Origin: Confluentibacter flavum
Lineage (GTDB): Bacteria > Bacteroidota > Bacteroidia > Flavobacteriales > Flavobacteriaceae
Direction of reading: 5' to 3'
NCBI RefSeq assembly: GCF_002843175.1
Contig: NZ_PJEO01000014.1
Coordinates: 124,001 to 188,000 of the forward strand
Length of the DNA: 64,000 bases
Shown here one piece after another: positions 16,355 through 25,437 of this stretch (positions within the stretch are counted from its first letter, which is position 1; each line of letters begins with the position of its first letter). The notes below the pieces were generated by a model. The model was not told the origin of the DNA and did not search any database. It saw only the letters and a program-made list of their open reading frames with translations. The translations under genes and the position numbers were made by a program.

Positions 16355-16693
16355 ATGGATTATAAAATTAAAAGTAGAATATGGATAGAATCTGAAAACA
16401 ATGTGCTTTTGGGTGAAGGACGTGTACATTTATTGAAAGCCATCAACGAGACTGGTTCCCTATCCAAGGCAGCGAAATCAATGAACATCTCCTATAAAAA
16501 AGCATGGGGACTTTTAGATTCCATCAACAAATCCGCTAAAAAACCAGTTACCATTAACAGTATTGGTGGAAAAGGGGGTGGTGGTGCCGAATTAACGGAC
16601 TATGGAAAAGCATTAATTCTGGCATTCGATGACATTAACAAAAACTGCTGGGAATTTTTGGATAAGCAGTTGGAGAAAATTGAAAACATATGA
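16355..16693 (+). CDS. ModE N-terminal-like winged-helix DNA-binding protein
   Basis: 112 residues, a lone LysR-type winged helix as in the ModE N-domain (GEGRVHLLKAINETGSLSKAAKSMNISYKKAWGLLDSINK, and the GGKGGGGAELTDYGK wing). There is no molybdate-binding TOBE/MopI domain, so it cannot sense molybdate in the E. coli ModE way. It lies 6 bp after moeA in the Moco operon. A regulator of Mo-related genes is likely; its effector is unknown. Confidence 0.85.
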   Translation: MDYKIKSRIWIESENNVLLGEGRVHLLKAINETGSLSKAAKSMNISYKKAWGLLDSINKSAKKPVTINSIGGKGGGGAELTDYGKALILAFDDINKNCWEFLDKQLEKIENI

Positions 16694-16778
16694 TAAGAGT
16701 GACTTAAGTTATGAGTTTCTAAAGTGCCTCAAGTAAAAATGAATAATGAATAATTAATAATTAATAGTTAATAGCAAA

Positions 16779-17519
16779 ATGTTACAAAACGAAAACATAT
16801 ATCTATTTTTATTAATGCTACCCATCGTGTCCTTTCTATATTCTAGTGTGGGTCATGGTGGTGCCAGTGGTTACTTGGCTTTAATGGCGTTGTTTTCCTT
16901 TGCACCAGAAACTATGAAACCAACAGCCCTGCTACTTAATTTGTTTGTAGCCGGCATATCGTTTTTCTATTATTATAGAGGTGGGCATTTTAACAAAAGG
17001 TTATTTATCCCCTTTGCTATAGCTTCCATTCCATTGGCTTTTTTAGGTGGCACTATTGAAATTGATGCGTCTATTTACAAAAAAATTCTAGCGGTTTTAT
17101 TGGTATTTGCCATTTTAAAAATGTTGAATGTTTTTGGAAAAGAAAATGATTACACAAAGGATGTAAAACTTTGGCAAGGTTTGTTTGTTGGTGGTATTAT
17201 TGGCTTCTTTTCAGGGCTCATCGGTATTGGTGGTGGTATTATTTTAACACCCGTCATTTTATTGCTTCATTGGGGGAACATGAAAGAAGCCGCAGCAGTT
17301 TCGGCTTTATTTATTTGGGTAAATTCAGCTTCTGGACTCGTCGGACAGCTAAGTAGCGGCGTGAATTTAGAAACAGAAACATTTGTATTAGTCGCCGTAG
17401 CGTTAATTGGCGGCGTAATTGGTGGATATTATGGCAGTAAAAAAATAAACAATCAAAAACTGAGGTATATATTATCATTTGTACTCGCCATTGCGTGTTT
17501 AAAATTATTTTTCGCATAG
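16779..17519 (+). CDS. TauE/SafE family membrane transporter
   Basis: 246 residues, eight hydrophobic segments in two repeats of the TauE fold: SSVGHGGASGYLALMAL near the N-terminus and GFFSGLIGIGGGIILTPVILL in the second half. Members are putative anion exporters for sulfite or sulfoacetate. It is embedded in the Moco operon, ends 1 bp before mobA, and may move an oxyanion linked to Mo metabolism, though nothing in the sequence fixes the substrate. The 86-bp gap before it holds AT-rich words (AATAATTAATAATTAATAG). Confidence 0.85.
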   Translation: MLQNENIYLFLLMLPIVSFLYSSVGHGGASGYLALMALFSFAPETMKPTALLLNLFVAGISFFYYYRGGHFNKRLFIPFAIASIPLAFLGGTIEIDASIYKKILAVLLVFAILKMLNVFGKENDYTKDVKLWQGLFVGGIIGFFSGLIGIGGGIILTPVILLLHWGNMKEAAAVSALFIWVNSASGLVGQLSSGVNLETETFVLVAVALIGGVIGGYYGSKKINNQKLRYILSFVLAIACLKLFFA

Positions 17520-17520
17520 A

Positions 17521-18093
17521 ATGATAGACAAAAAAAACATAACAGGTATGATTCTTTCTGGGGGAAAAAGCAGTCGCATGGGTACAGACAAAGGTTTTTT
17601 ATCGTTTAATGGAAAGTCCTTTATGCAACATAGCATCGATGCTTTAAACCCATTGGTAACAGACATTATTATTGTTTCGAATAATAAAGATTATGATGTT
17701 TTTGGTTTGAAACGTATTGAAGATGATATAGAAAACGCAGGACCGTTAGCGGGCATTTATTCTGGATTAAAACAGTCTAAAACCGACTATAATTTAGTGT
17801 TGAGTTGCGATATTCCATTAATTAGTTCAACCATTTTACAAAAACTGATTGATGCTATTGATGAAGATTCTGAAATTATTCAAATCGAAAGTCATGGAAA
17901 AACCATGCCTTTAATCGCTCTATATAAAAAACAATGTGAACGCACATTTTTAAAGCTTTTGAATGAAGGGGAACGCCGATTGCAATATGCTGTCAATCAA
18001 TGTCTAGTGAAGAATATTATATTAAATGACAACGAGGCATATTTCACCAAAAACATCAATACACCTGAAGCATTAAAAGATATTACGATATGA
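17521..18093 (+). CDS. mobA: molybdenum cofactor guanylyltransferase MobA
   Basis: 190 residues with the nucleotidyltransferase signature GMILSGGKSSRMGTDKGFL, followed by DIIIVSNNKDYDVFG, GPLAGIYSGLKQS and the metal site SCDIPLIS. It attaches GMP to Moco, giving the MGD form that NasA and YdeP-type enzymes need. It overlaps moaD by 4 bp (ATGA), indicating translational coupling. Confidence 0.93.
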   Translation: MIDKKNITGMILSGGKSSRMGTDKGFLSFNGKSFMQHSIDALNPLVTDIIIVSNNKDYDVFGLKRIEDDIENAGPLAGIYSGLKQSKTDYNLVLSCDIPLISSTILQKLIDAIDEDSEIIQIESHGKTMPLIALYKKQCERTFLKLLNEGERRLQYAVNQCLVKNIILNDNEAYFTKNINTPEALKDITI

Positions 18094-18323
18094 CTATAAA
18101 TATAAAATATTTCGGACTTATAGCTGAAGTCACCCAACATGAAGAAGAAACCATGAATGTCTCTGGGCGTTTTATTTCTGATCTTTTGGAGGCTTTATAT
18201 TCCAAATACCCCGATTTAAAAAACAAAGATTTTCAAGTGGCTCAAAATCAGGAATTGGTTTCGGAAAACACCGAACTATCTGGACAAGAACTAGCATTAT
18301 TACCACCATTTTCTGGTGGATAA
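18090..18323 (+). CDS. moaD: molybdopterin synthase small subunit MoaD
   Basis: 77 residues, ubiquitin-like fold ending in the Gly-Gly tail (LALLPPFSGG) that carries the thiocarboxylate sulfur. It would be activated by the MoeB protein encoded next and work with MoaE at 19451. Confidence 0.93.
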   Translation: MTINIKYFGLIAEVTQHEEETMNVSGRFISDLLEALYSKYPDLKNKDFQVAQNQELVSENTELSGQELALLPPFSGG

Positions 18324-18345
18324 AAAAACAAACAGGCAGGATGAG

Positions 18346-18365
18346 ATTTCTGCCTTCGTAGGAAT
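18346..18365. repeat. ATTCC/GGAAT hairpin that overlaps the moeB start codon
   Basis: ATTTCTGC, loop CTTC, GTAGGAAT, then GA: arms pair with G-T wobbles. The ATG of moeB (18364) is formed by the repeat's GGAATGA end. Confidence 0.5.
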
Positions 18366-19461
18366 GAACAGATACAACAGACATATTATCCTTTCAGACA
18401 TTGGTCAAGCAGGACAAGACAAACTATTAAATGCGAAAGTATTGGTGGTTGGTGCTGGAGGCTTGGGTTGTCCTATTCTACAATATTTAGCGGCTGCAGG
18501 TATTGGTACCCTAGGAATTATCGATTTTGATGTGGTTGAAATGTCCAACTTACAACGTCAAGTTTTATTTGGAACATCTAGCTTGGGTGAAAACAAAGCC
18601 GAAGCTGCAAAAAAGAGATTGGAAGACCTGAATAATGACATTTTAATCATTGCTTATCCCGAACGATTAACATACCAAAACGCGATTGATTTATGCAACG
18701 AATATGATATTATTGTAGATGGCTCCGATAATTTTGAAACACGTTATTTGGTAAACGATGCCTGTATCATCACCAACAAACCTTTGGTGTTTGGTGCGAT
18801 TTATAAGTTTGAAGGACAGGTTTCCGTATTTAATTATCAAAACGGGCCAAGTTATAGATGTCTGTTCCCAAATCCACCACAAAAAGATACGGCGCCAAAT
18901 TGTTCAGAAATTGGTGTTTTAGGGGTTTTACCAGGTATTATTGGAAGCATGCAAGCTAATGAAGTTTTAAAAATTATTTTAGGCATTGGAAATGTATTAT
19001 CAGGTAAATTGTTTTGCTACAATGCATTAACCTCACAAACATCAACCTTAAAAATCAATAAATCAGAAGAACAGATTGAATTGGTTTTAAAAGAAAAACA
19101 TAATTTCAAAAAAAGGCAATTAGAGATTGATTGCGAATTTCAGTCTGATGACATCTCTATTGAAGATGTATTGAACTTTGAAAATATACAATTTATTGAT
19201 GTTCGGGAAGCTCACGAACAACCTAAAGTTGATGGCTTAAAAATCACCCATATTCCTTTAAATCAATTGGAAAATAATCTAGAAAAAATTGATTTATCAA
19301 AACAAAAAATGATCATCTGCCAGTCAGGAATGAGAAGTAAACAAGCCGTTTCTTTATTAAGAAACTCAGGAATATTAAATTGTTATAGCATTAAAGAAGG
19401 CGCATTAGATATCATAGAGATTTTAAACAAAAAACACAAAGCAACAACAAATGACAGATAA
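18364..19461 (+). CDS. moeB: molybdopterin-synthase adenylyltransferase MoeB with C-terminal rhodanese domain
   Basis: The ThiF/E1-like domain covers about 1-245 of 365 (nucleotide loop VVGAGGLGCPILQYLAAAGIG, then DNFETRYLVNDA, YRCLFPNPP, NCSEIGVLGVLPG). A rhodanese domain follows from about 260 with active-site CQSGMRSKQAV. It adenylates MoaD and probably also delivers sulfur. An in-frame GTG at 18316 would overlap moaD, but the extra 16 residues are encoded by the hairpin repeat and are unlike the family, whose proteins start near RYNRHIIL. ATG 18364 is therefore preferred. Confidence 0.92.
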   Translation: MNRYNRHIILSDIGQAGQDKLLNAKVLVVGAGGLGCPILQYLAAAGIGTLGIIDFDVVEMSNLQRQVLFGTSSLGENKAEAAKKRLEDLNNDILIIAYPERLTYQNAIDLCNEYDIIVDGSDNFETRYLVNDACIITNKPLVFGAIYKFEGQVSVFNYQNGPSYRCLFPNPPQKDTAPNCSEIGVLGVLPGIIGSMQANEVLKIILGIGNVLSGKLFCYNALTSQTSTLKINKSEEQIELVLKEKHNFKKRQLEIDCEFQSDDISIEDVLNFENIQFIDVREAHEQPKVDGLKITHIPLNQLENNLEKIDLSKQKMIICQSGMRSKQAVSLLRNSGILNCYSIKEGALDIIEILNKKHKATTNDR

Positions 19462-19894
19462 AAAACCAAAAAACGTGTTTAAGCAAGGCGCTATTTCTTC
19501 AGAATTTATAGGAGAATCGATTGCCAAACATCAAACTAAAACAAGTATTGGTGCCCACAATATTTTTTTGGGACAAGTAAGAGCGGATGTTATTGATGGT
19601 AAAACGGTTTCAGCGATAGAATACACCGCTTATGAAGACATGGCAAATGCCAAATTTGATGAGATACGCGAAGCCGCTTTTGAAAAGTTTGAACTCACCT
19701 GCATGCACATTTATCACAGTTTGGGAACCGTTAAAGCTGGAGAAATTTGTTTATTCGTTTTCGTGTCATCGTCTAGAAGAAAAGTCGTTTTTAAAGCTTT
19801 GGAATACATCGTTGAAGAAATAAAAGCACAAGTGCCTGTGTTTGGTAAGGAAATTTTTAAGGACGATTCACATCAATGGAAGGTAAATAATTGA
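19451..19894 (+). CDS. moaE: molybdopterin synthase catalytic subunit MoaE
   Basis: 147 residues with GAHNIFLGQVRAD, AIEYTAYEDMAN and the HSLGTVKAGEICLFVFVSSSRRK block of MoaE, which holds the substrate-binding residues. It overlaps the 3' end of moeB by 11 bp. With MoaD it converts cyclic pyranopterin monophosphate to molybdopterin. Confidence 0.95.
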   Translation: MTDKKPKNVFKQGAISSEFIGESIAKHQTKTSIGAHNIFLGQVRADVIDGKTVSAIEYTAYEDMANAKFDEIREAAFEKFELTCMHIYHSLGTVKAGEICLFVFVSSSRRKVVFKALEYIVEEIKAQVPVFGKEIFKDDSHQWKVNN

Positions 19895-19928
19895 TTATTG
19901 TTTATTGACTATTTATTATTCAAGTACT

Positions 19929-20282
19929 ATGAAAGAACAATTGAAAATAAGAACCAAAGTATTTGCACATAATTGCGTAAAACTAACGCAGTCATTCCCT
20001 AATACCTATCTTTCAAACCATATTAAGAGACAATTAATTCGGTGCTCAACTTCAGTAGCGGCAAATTATAGAGCAACTTGTATTGCACAATCAAAGCCTA
20101 GTTTTATTGCGAAAATCAGCATCGTAATTGAAGAAGTTGATGAATCTCATTTCTGGTTGGAATTTGCTTTAGATGAAAATTTAGTTTCAAAAGATAATGT
20201 AACGCTTTTGTTAAAAGAAGCCAGTGAATTAACATCTATTTTCATGGCATCAAGAAAAACCGCTAGTTCCAATAATCAATAG
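19929..20282 (+). CDS. four-helix-bundle protein (S23/IVP-like)
   Basis: About 117 residues from ATG 19929. A TTG at 19905 would extend it through low-complexity DNA and is rejected. The sequence is of the S23 ribosomal intervening-protein family: KTKVFAHNCVKL-like start, LSNHIKRQLIRCSTSVAANYRA, and a Glu-rich third helix (KISIVIEEVDESHFWLEFALDE). Such genes occur scattered in flavobacteria with no settled function. It interrupts the Moco operon between moaE and moaCB and is flanked by AT-rich words on both sides, so it looks like an insertion. Confidence 0.8.
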   Translation: MKEQLKIRTKVFAHNCVKLTQSFPNTYLSNHIKRQLIRCSTSVAANYRATCIAQSKPSFIAKISIVIEEVDESHFWLEFALDENLVSKDNVTLLLKEASELTSIFMASRKTASSNNQ

Positions 20283-20306
20283 AAAATAATAAATATTCAA
20301 TATAAA

Positions 20307-21218
20307 ATGATCGATATCACACATAAAAACACAACCCTAAGAACCGCAACAGCACAAGCAATCGTTAAGGTGAGTAAACCTGAAACCATTATGGCCATAC
20401 AAAACGATACTGTTCCCAAGGGCAATGTATTAGCCATGAGTAAAGCTGCGGGTTTGTTGGGCGTGAAACGAACGCCTGATATTTTACCCGATTGCCATCC
20501 ATTGCCTATTGAGTTTACATGTGTAGAATACGAAATAAACGGATTGGAAATCACCGTTTTATTCACTGTAAAGACCATTTACAAAACGGGCGTTGAAGTA
20601 GAAGCGATGCATGGTGCCAGTGTGGTAGCTTTAAATATGTACGATATGCTGAAGCCGATCGATAAAGGCATCGAAATCCATCACATCAAATTATTGAACA
20701 AAAAAGGTGGTAAATCTGATTTTAAAGATAGATTCCGAAAGGATTTAACCGCAGCCGTAATTGTGTGTTCCGATACTATTTCAGCAGGACAAAAAGAAGA
20801 TAAAGCAGGGAAAGCCATTATAGAAAAATTGGAGGCTTGTCTTGTTAAAATTGCCGATTACATCATCATTCCAGATGAAAAAAAGGTTATTCAAGAAAAA
20901 GCGGAGATGTACCAAAAGCAAGGTGTCGATTTAATTATTTACACGGGTGGCACAGGACTTTCAGGAAGGGATGTGACCCCAGAAGCACTAATTCCGTTAT
21001 TAGACAGGCGCATTCCAGGTATAGAAGAAGCCATCCGTAATTACGGACAAGACAGAACACCTTATGCGATGCTATCAAGAAGTGTTGCTGGCACTATAAA
21101 AAACACCTTAGTATTGGCATTACCGGGTTCAACAAACGGTGCAAAAGAATCTATGGACGCTATTTTTCCATCGGTGCTGCATATTTTTGGAGTATTAAGA
21201 GGGGCGAGACATGACTAA
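20307..21218 (+). CDS. moaCB: MoaC-MoaB/MogA fusion protein
   Basis: 303 residues. Residues 1-150 are MoaC ([56 protein letters not shown]), which makes cyclic pyranopterin monophosphate with MoaA. Residues 155-303 are MoaB/MogA-like ([47 protein letters not shown]), which adenylates molybdopterin. Fused MoaC-MoaB proteins are known in Bacteroidetes. The gene precedes moaA, so both first-step proteins are made together. Confidence 0.93.
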   Translation: MIDITHKNTTLRTATAQAIVKVSKPETIMAIQNDTVPKGNVLAMSKAAGLLGVKRTPDILPDCHPLPIEFTCVEYEINGLEITVLFTVKTIYKTGVEVEAMHGASVVALNMYDMLKPIDKGIEIHHIKLLNKKGGKSDFKDRFRKDLTAAVIVCSDTISAGQKEDKAGKAIIEKLEACLVKIADYIIIPDEKKVIQEKAEMYQKQGVDLIIYTGGTGLSGRDVTPEALIPLLDRRIPGIEEAIRNYGQDRTPYAMLSRSVAGTIKNTLVLALPGSTNGAKESMDAIFPSVLHIFGVLRGARHD

Positions 21219-21220
21219 AA

Positions 21221-21286
21221 TGTTTATTTGTTGATTTGTTTAGTCGTTTAACCGATTACACATTTCAACGATTCAACAATTAAACA
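21221..21286. repeat. word-like palindromic repeat between moaCB and moaA
   Basis: Outer arms TGTTTATTTGTTGA (21221-21234) and TCAACAATTAAACA (21273-21286) pair at 13 of 14 positions. The interior repeats TTTGTTTAGTCGTTTAA-type words. Confidence 0.6.
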
Positions 21287-21296
21287 GAGAGAAGAA

Positions 21297-22304
21297 ATGA
21301 GCGAAAACAAAAACATATTACAAGATTCACACGGCAGAGATCATGCGTATTTGCGTATTTCGTTAATAGAACGTTGTAATTTACGCTGCTCGTATTGTAT
21401 GCCAGAAGAAGGTGTACAACTATCGCCTAAAAGTCATTTAATGACTTATGAGGAAATTTATGAAATAGCCAAAACCTTTGTAAAACATGGCGTTACAAAA
21501 ATAAGATTGACTGGCGGCGAACCCTTAATAAGAAAGGACATTCCCGTGATTTTAGAGAAATTGGCAACACTTCCCGTGGAATTATCAATTACTTCAAATG
21601 CTATAATAATCGATTCATTTATTGATGTTTTAAAGGCAAATAAGGTTAATAAAATCAATGTCAGTTTAGATTCTTTAGATCGCGAAAAGTTTAAACATAT
21701 CACACGTCGCGATCAATTTGAAAAAGTTTACAGCAATATTTTTCTATTGATCAAGGAAGGTTTCAACGTTAAAGTCAACGCTGTTTTAATCAAAGGTTTT
21801 AATGACAATGAAATCATTGATTTTATAAATTTCACCAAGGACTTACCCATTTCGGTTCGCTTTATTGAGTTTATGCCTTTTGATGGCAATAAATGGGATA
21901 TGAGCAAAATGGTATCTTATAAAGACGTGATGACTTATGTGAACGCTTCTTTTTCTGAAGACCAAATTGAACGTTTACAAGATGCGCCTAACGACACTTC
22001 TAAAAATTATAAAATTTCGGGTTATCAAGGTAGTTTTGCTATTATTAGTTCTGTTACCAATCCGTTTTGCGATTCGTGTAACAGATTGCGCTTAACGGCC
22101 AACGGACAACTAAAAAATTGTTTGTTTTCTGCAACAGAATCCGATTTATTGACCACACTTAGACAAGGAAATTCCATCGAACCCATCATTCAAAAAGCAG
22201 TTCAAGCCAAATTTAAAATCCGCGGCGGTATGGATACCTTGGAAAAACTTCAAGAACCGAAATTGCATAACAATAATAGAAGTATGATTACCATAGGTGG
22301 TTGA
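21297..22304 (+). CDS. moaA: GTP 3',8-cyclase MoaA
   Basis: 335 residues. The N-terminal radical-SAM cluster motif CNLRCSYC is followed by KIRLTGGEPLIRKDI, and the C-terminal second cluster has CDSCNRLRLTANGQLKNCLF. The C-terminus ends in GG, which MoaA needs. It performs the first step of Moco synthesis from GTP and is the last gene of the operon. After it come a short word-like repeat (about 22306-22340) and the NO-module promoter. Confidence 0.96.
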   Translation: MSENKNILQDSHGRDHAYLRISLIERCNLRCSYCMPEEGVQLSPKSHLMTYEEIYEIAKTFVKHGVTKIRLTGGEPLIRKDIPVILEKLATLPVELSITSNAIIIDSFIDVLKANKVNKINVSLDSLDREKFKHITRRDQFEKVYSNIFLLIKEGFNVKVNAVLIKGFNDNEIIDFINFTKDLPISVRFIEFMPFDGNKWDMSKMVSYKDVMTYVNASFSEDQIERLQDAPNDTSKNYKISGYQGSFAIISSVTNPFCDSCNRLRLTANGQLKNCLFSATESDLLTTLRQGNSIEPIIQKAVQAKFKIRGGMDTLEKLQEPKLHNNNRSMITIGG

Positions 22305-22379
22305 GTCGTTTGTTATTGAGTTGTTTGTTGGTTAGATGATACTATTTCATCCATTTAAAAAATAAATTTAAATTTAATT

Positions 22380-22484
22380 AGGATAAATTTGTCCGTTATT
22401 ATTTTGTGAGTTACTTTTGCAACTTCAATGTTTAATAAATTAAAAATATTTACGACTTAAAATAGGACAAAATTATCCTATTTT
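22380..22484 (+). promoter_or_regulatory. NO-module promoter with two related operators
   Basis: TTTG (22388-22391) and TACTTTTG (22412-22419) form a -33/-7 promoter with a 20-bp spacer. The -33 box lies within dyad one, AGGATAAATTTGTCC (22380-22394). Dyad two, GGACAAAATTATCC (22465-22478), lies downstream within longer arms AAAATAGGA and TCCTATTTT (22459-22484). Both fit GGAYAA-N2-TTRTCC-like symmetry. The positions suggest repression, relieved for example by NO. No repressor gene is identifiable in the window. Confidence 0.6.
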
Positions 22485-22500
22485 AAAGAAAGCTCCACAA

Positions 22501-22830
22501 ATGATATACAAAGTAAACATCATAAGCACCAACAACAAACGGATTGAAATTCCATTCAAGCGATTTGAATACCCAAATTTGATGGAGTTGATTGTTGACA
22601 CGTATTTTGAAGACATTGGTGAATGCCTTGGAAGAGGTTTGTGTGGTACCTGCCATGTAAAACTTCAATCGGGTTCCATAAATGACAGAATAGAACCAGT
22701 TGAAAAAGAAACGCTTACCAATCTTTATAATTCAGAGACAAACAGTCGGTTGGCATGCCAAATCATGCTGGATGAAAAAATAAATAATATGACTTTTAAA
22801 ATAATAACTGAAAATAAAATAAATACTTAA
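22501..22830 (+). CDS. plant-type 2Fe-2S ferredoxin
   Basis: 109 residues with the ferredoxin cluster motif CLGRGLCGTC (Cys-x5-Cys-x2-Cys) and a fourth cysteine in RLACQIML. It is shorter than multidomain reductases and carries no flavin domain. It is the first gene of the three-gene NO module, with the cupin gene 4 bp after it. It may donate electrons in NO or Fe-S repair reactions. That role is inferred from position. Confidence 0.85.
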   Translation: MIYKVNIISTNNKRIEIPFKRFEYPNLMELIVDTYFEDIGECLGRGLCGTCHVKLQSGSINDRIEPVEKETLTNLYNSETNSRLACQIMLDEKINNMTFKIITENKINT

Positions 22831-22834
22831 ACCT

Positions 22835-23173
22835 ATGAATACAGCATCTTTAGTAGAACAGCTTGTTTACCAAGAAAACAAACCAGCAGTGACCGTTTTA
22901 CTTATAACAAAAACAACCAAAGAAATTAGAATTGTCATGAAACAAGGACAAACCATGAAAGAGCACAAAGCCCCCTACCCCATAGTTATTGAACTATTTG
23001 AAGGCAGTATCGATTTTGGTGTAAATGGCATAAAAAAACTGCTCAAAAAAGGTGATTTAATTGCTTTGGATGAAAACGTACCGCACGATTTAACATGCGT
23101 TTCAGACAGCATCATTCGTTTATCACTTTCAAATTTTGATGATGTTGAACGCGTCAATAGTGTGAATAATTAA
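22835..23173 (+). CDS. small cupin-fold protein
   Basis: 112 residues, a single cupin-like barrel: MKEHKAPYPIVIELFEGSIDFGVNG and KKGDLIALDENVPHDLTC. Possible metal ligands are His in KEHKAP and His in VPHDL, fewer than in a full 3-His/1-Glu site. It lies between the ferredoxin and qNOR genes. Cupins of this size often accompany NO-stress genes in Bacteroidetes and could bind iron or sense it. No enzymatic role can be assigned. Confidence 0.75.
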   Translation: MNTASLVEQLVYQENKPAVTVLLITKTTKEIRIVMKQGQTMKEHKAPYPIVIELFEGSIDFGVNGIKKLLKKGDLIALDENVPHDLTCVSDSIIRLSLSNFDDVERVNSVNN

Positions 23174-23199
23174 ATATAAATCAACTAATTAACATTCCA

Positions 23200-25425
23200 A
23201 TGAAAAAAATATGGATTACATTTATTAGTGTTGTGTCAATATCCTTCATAATACTAATTTGGATAGGAACAGAAGTATACCAAACACAACCTCCTATTCC
23301 AGAAACCGTTATTGTAAAAGAAACACAAGAAATACTTTATACCAAAGAAGATATTCAAATCGGACAAAACGTTTGGGAATCTATTGGAGGTATGGAAGTC
23401 GGTTCTATTTGGGGACATGGTAGTTATGTGGCTCCAGATTGGACAGCCGATTGGATTCATAAAGAAGCTACTTTTATGCTCGAAGCATGGTCCCAAAATG
23501 ATTTTAATACCAATTACGAGGCACTAGATGTAGAGAAAAAAGCAGCGTTAAAAGCACGTTTAATTAAAGACATTAAAACCAATACCTTTAATGAGTCTGA
23601 TAAGTCTATAACCATATCAGAAAGTAGGTTAGCAGCCATAAAAGAAAATATCAAGCATTACACTAATATTTTTTCTGAAGGAAAAGAAGAATACGCTATT
23701 CCCAAAGGTGCACTCGTAGATCCTGAAAAATTAGAACAACTAAACGCCTTTTTATTCTGGACGTCTTGGGCTGCGAGCACCAACAGACCAAATGAAGATT
23801 ATACCTATACTTCCAATTGGCCCCACGAACCTTTAATTGATAATAACATAACAAGTGATTCATTAATCTGGTCTGGTCTATCAATTGTCTTGCTATTATT
23901 GTTCATTGGTATTTTAACGTATTACTATTTATTAAATCACGAAAAAGGAGAATTACTTTCTAAACCAGAAAGTGATCCGTTAACGAATTTAAAATTGTTT
24001 AAATCCCAAAAAGCGATATTAAAATATTTTATAGTAATCTCGTTGCTCATAGGCTTACAAGTTATTTTAGGCATTATTACCGTACATTACACTGTTGAAG
24101 GACAGGCCTTTTTTAGATTCGATTTATCTAGCTTCCTACCCTATTCAATTACTAGAACGTGGCACACCCAATTGGCCGTTTTCTGGATTGCCGCTACGTG
24201 GTTGGCTACAGGGTTATTTCTAGCGCCTATGATTTCTGGAAAAGAAATGAAATACCAACGCTTTGGCATTAACTTCTTATTTATCGCTCTGATTGTTATT
24301 GTATTAGGATCTATGATGGGTGAATGGTTGGGTGTACACCAATTCTTAGAATTAACAACCAATTTTTACTTCGGACATCAAGGCTATGAATACATGGATT
24401 TAGGTCGTTTTTGGCAAATATTTTTAGGCATTGGTTTAGTGCTTTGGGTGGTTATGGTGAGCAGGCACATTTTTTATGGTATTAGTAAAAAAGATGAATC
24501 CAAACACTTACTAATTATCTTGTTAATATCCGTCATGGCGATTGGTATGTTCTTTTTCTCTGGCTTAATGTATGGGGAAAATAGTACCTTACCAGTCATT
24601 AATTACTGGAGATGGTGGTTGGTGCATTTATGGGTTGAAGGCTTCTTTGAAGTATTTGCAACCGTAGTTATTGCCTATATCTTTTCAAGACTTAAAATTA
24701 TTTCTGTTAAAACTGCAGGTCGCGTATCTATAGCTTCGGCATCTATATTTTTAGCTGGGGGAATAATAGGTACATTACACCATTTATACTACTCAGGAAC
24801 TCCTGTTCAAGCGATTGCTTTAGGCGCTACTTTTAGTGCTTTGGAAGTGGTTCCACTAACACTTATGGGTTTTGAAATCAGGGAAAACTGGAACCTTTTA
24901 AAAAGCAAACAATGGATGCAAAAATATAAATGGCCCATCTTTTTCTTCATTGCCGTTGCTTTTTGGAATTTTGTAGGTGCAGGTATATTCGGGTTTTTAA
25001 TTAACCCTCCCATTGCACTATATTACATCCAAGGTTTAAATACCACCGCAGTGCATGCACACACCGCTTTATTTGGCGTATATGGTATGCTAGGTATGGG
25101 GTTCATTATTATATGTTTACGCTTTTATTCTGATAGAGTTTGGCAGAATAAAAAATTAAAACGTGCCTTTTGGCTATTAAATATAGGTTTGGTTGCCATG
25201 GTGCTTTTAAGTTTACTACCTATAGGCATTATTCAGGCTTACACCTCTATAACCAAAGGTTATTCGTTTGCTAGAGATGCAGATTTATTATACTCACCAA
25301 CGGTACAAACCTTAAAATGGATGCGTATGATAGGTGATATTATATTTTCTGTGGGTATCTTTTATTTTTGTTGGTTTACTATTGATGAAACCATTTATAA
25401 TTTTAAAAGGAAGAACATCAATTAA
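23200..25425 (+). CDS. norZ: quinol-dependent nitric oxide reductase (qNOR)
   Basis: 741 residues. The N-terminal span plus periplasmic NorC-like domain (about 1-210, without a CxxCH heme motif) is fused to the NorB heme-copper-oxidase-like domain of about 12 spans. Heme b and FeB ligands are seen in RTWHTQLAVFWIA, HLWVEGFFEVFATV, LHHLYYSG and VHAHTALFGVYGMLG. The glutamates in VEGFFEVF are typical of NOR. It reduces NO to N2O with quinol as donor. No nitrite reductase forming NO is present here, so detoxification is more likely than denitrification. It ends just before a strong terminator. Confidence 0.93.
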   Translation: MKKIWITFISVVSISFIILIWIGTEVYQTQPPIPETVIVKETQEILYTKEDIQIGQNVWESIGGMEVGSIWGHGSYVAPDWTADWIHKEATFMLEAWSQNDFNTNYEALDVEKKAALKARLIKDIKTNTFNESDKSITISESRLAAIKENIKHYTNIFSEGKEEYAIPKGALVDPEKLEQLNAFLFWTSWAASTNRPNEDYTYTSNWPHEPLIDNNITSDSLIWSGLSIVLLLLFIGILTYYYLLNHEKGELLSKPESDPLTNLKLFKSQKAILKYFIVISLLIGLQVILGIITVHYTVEGQAFFRFDLSSFLPYSITRTWHTQLAVFWIAATWLATGLFLAPMISGKEMKYQRFGINFLFIALIVIVLGSMMGEWLGVHQFLELTTNFYFGHQGYEYMDLGRFWQIFLGIGLVLWVVMVSRHIFYGISKKDESKHLLIILLISVMAIGMFFFSGLMYGENSTLPVINYWRWWLVHLWVEGFFEVFATVVIAYIFSRLKIISVKTAGRVSIASASIFLAGGIIGTLHHLYYSGTPVQAIALGATFSALEVVPLTLMGFEIRENWNLLKSKQWMQKYKWPIFFFIAVAFWNFVGAGIFGFLINPPIALYYIQGLNTTAVHAHTALFGVYGMLGMGFIIICLRFYSDRVWQNKKLKRAFWLLNIGLVAMVLLSLLPIGIIQAYTSITKGYSFARDADLLYSPTVQTLKWMRMIGDIIFSVGIFYFCWFTIDETIYNFKRKNIN

Positions 25426-25437
25426 TTTTATGATGGA

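Noticed and set aside
18316-18363. GTG start for moeB overlapping moaD
   Set aside because: The added residues are encoded by a hairpin repeat and are not in the family.
22459-22484. Terminator of moaA at the AGGA/TCCT dyad
   Set aside because: The stem is AT-rich without a T-run and lies directly before the ferredoxin start; it fits an operator better.
23200-25425. Cytochrome c oxidase subunit I as alternative for the 741-residue gene
   Set aside because: The fused N-terminal NorC-like domain without heme c motif and the glutamate pattern fit qNOR better than an oxidase.
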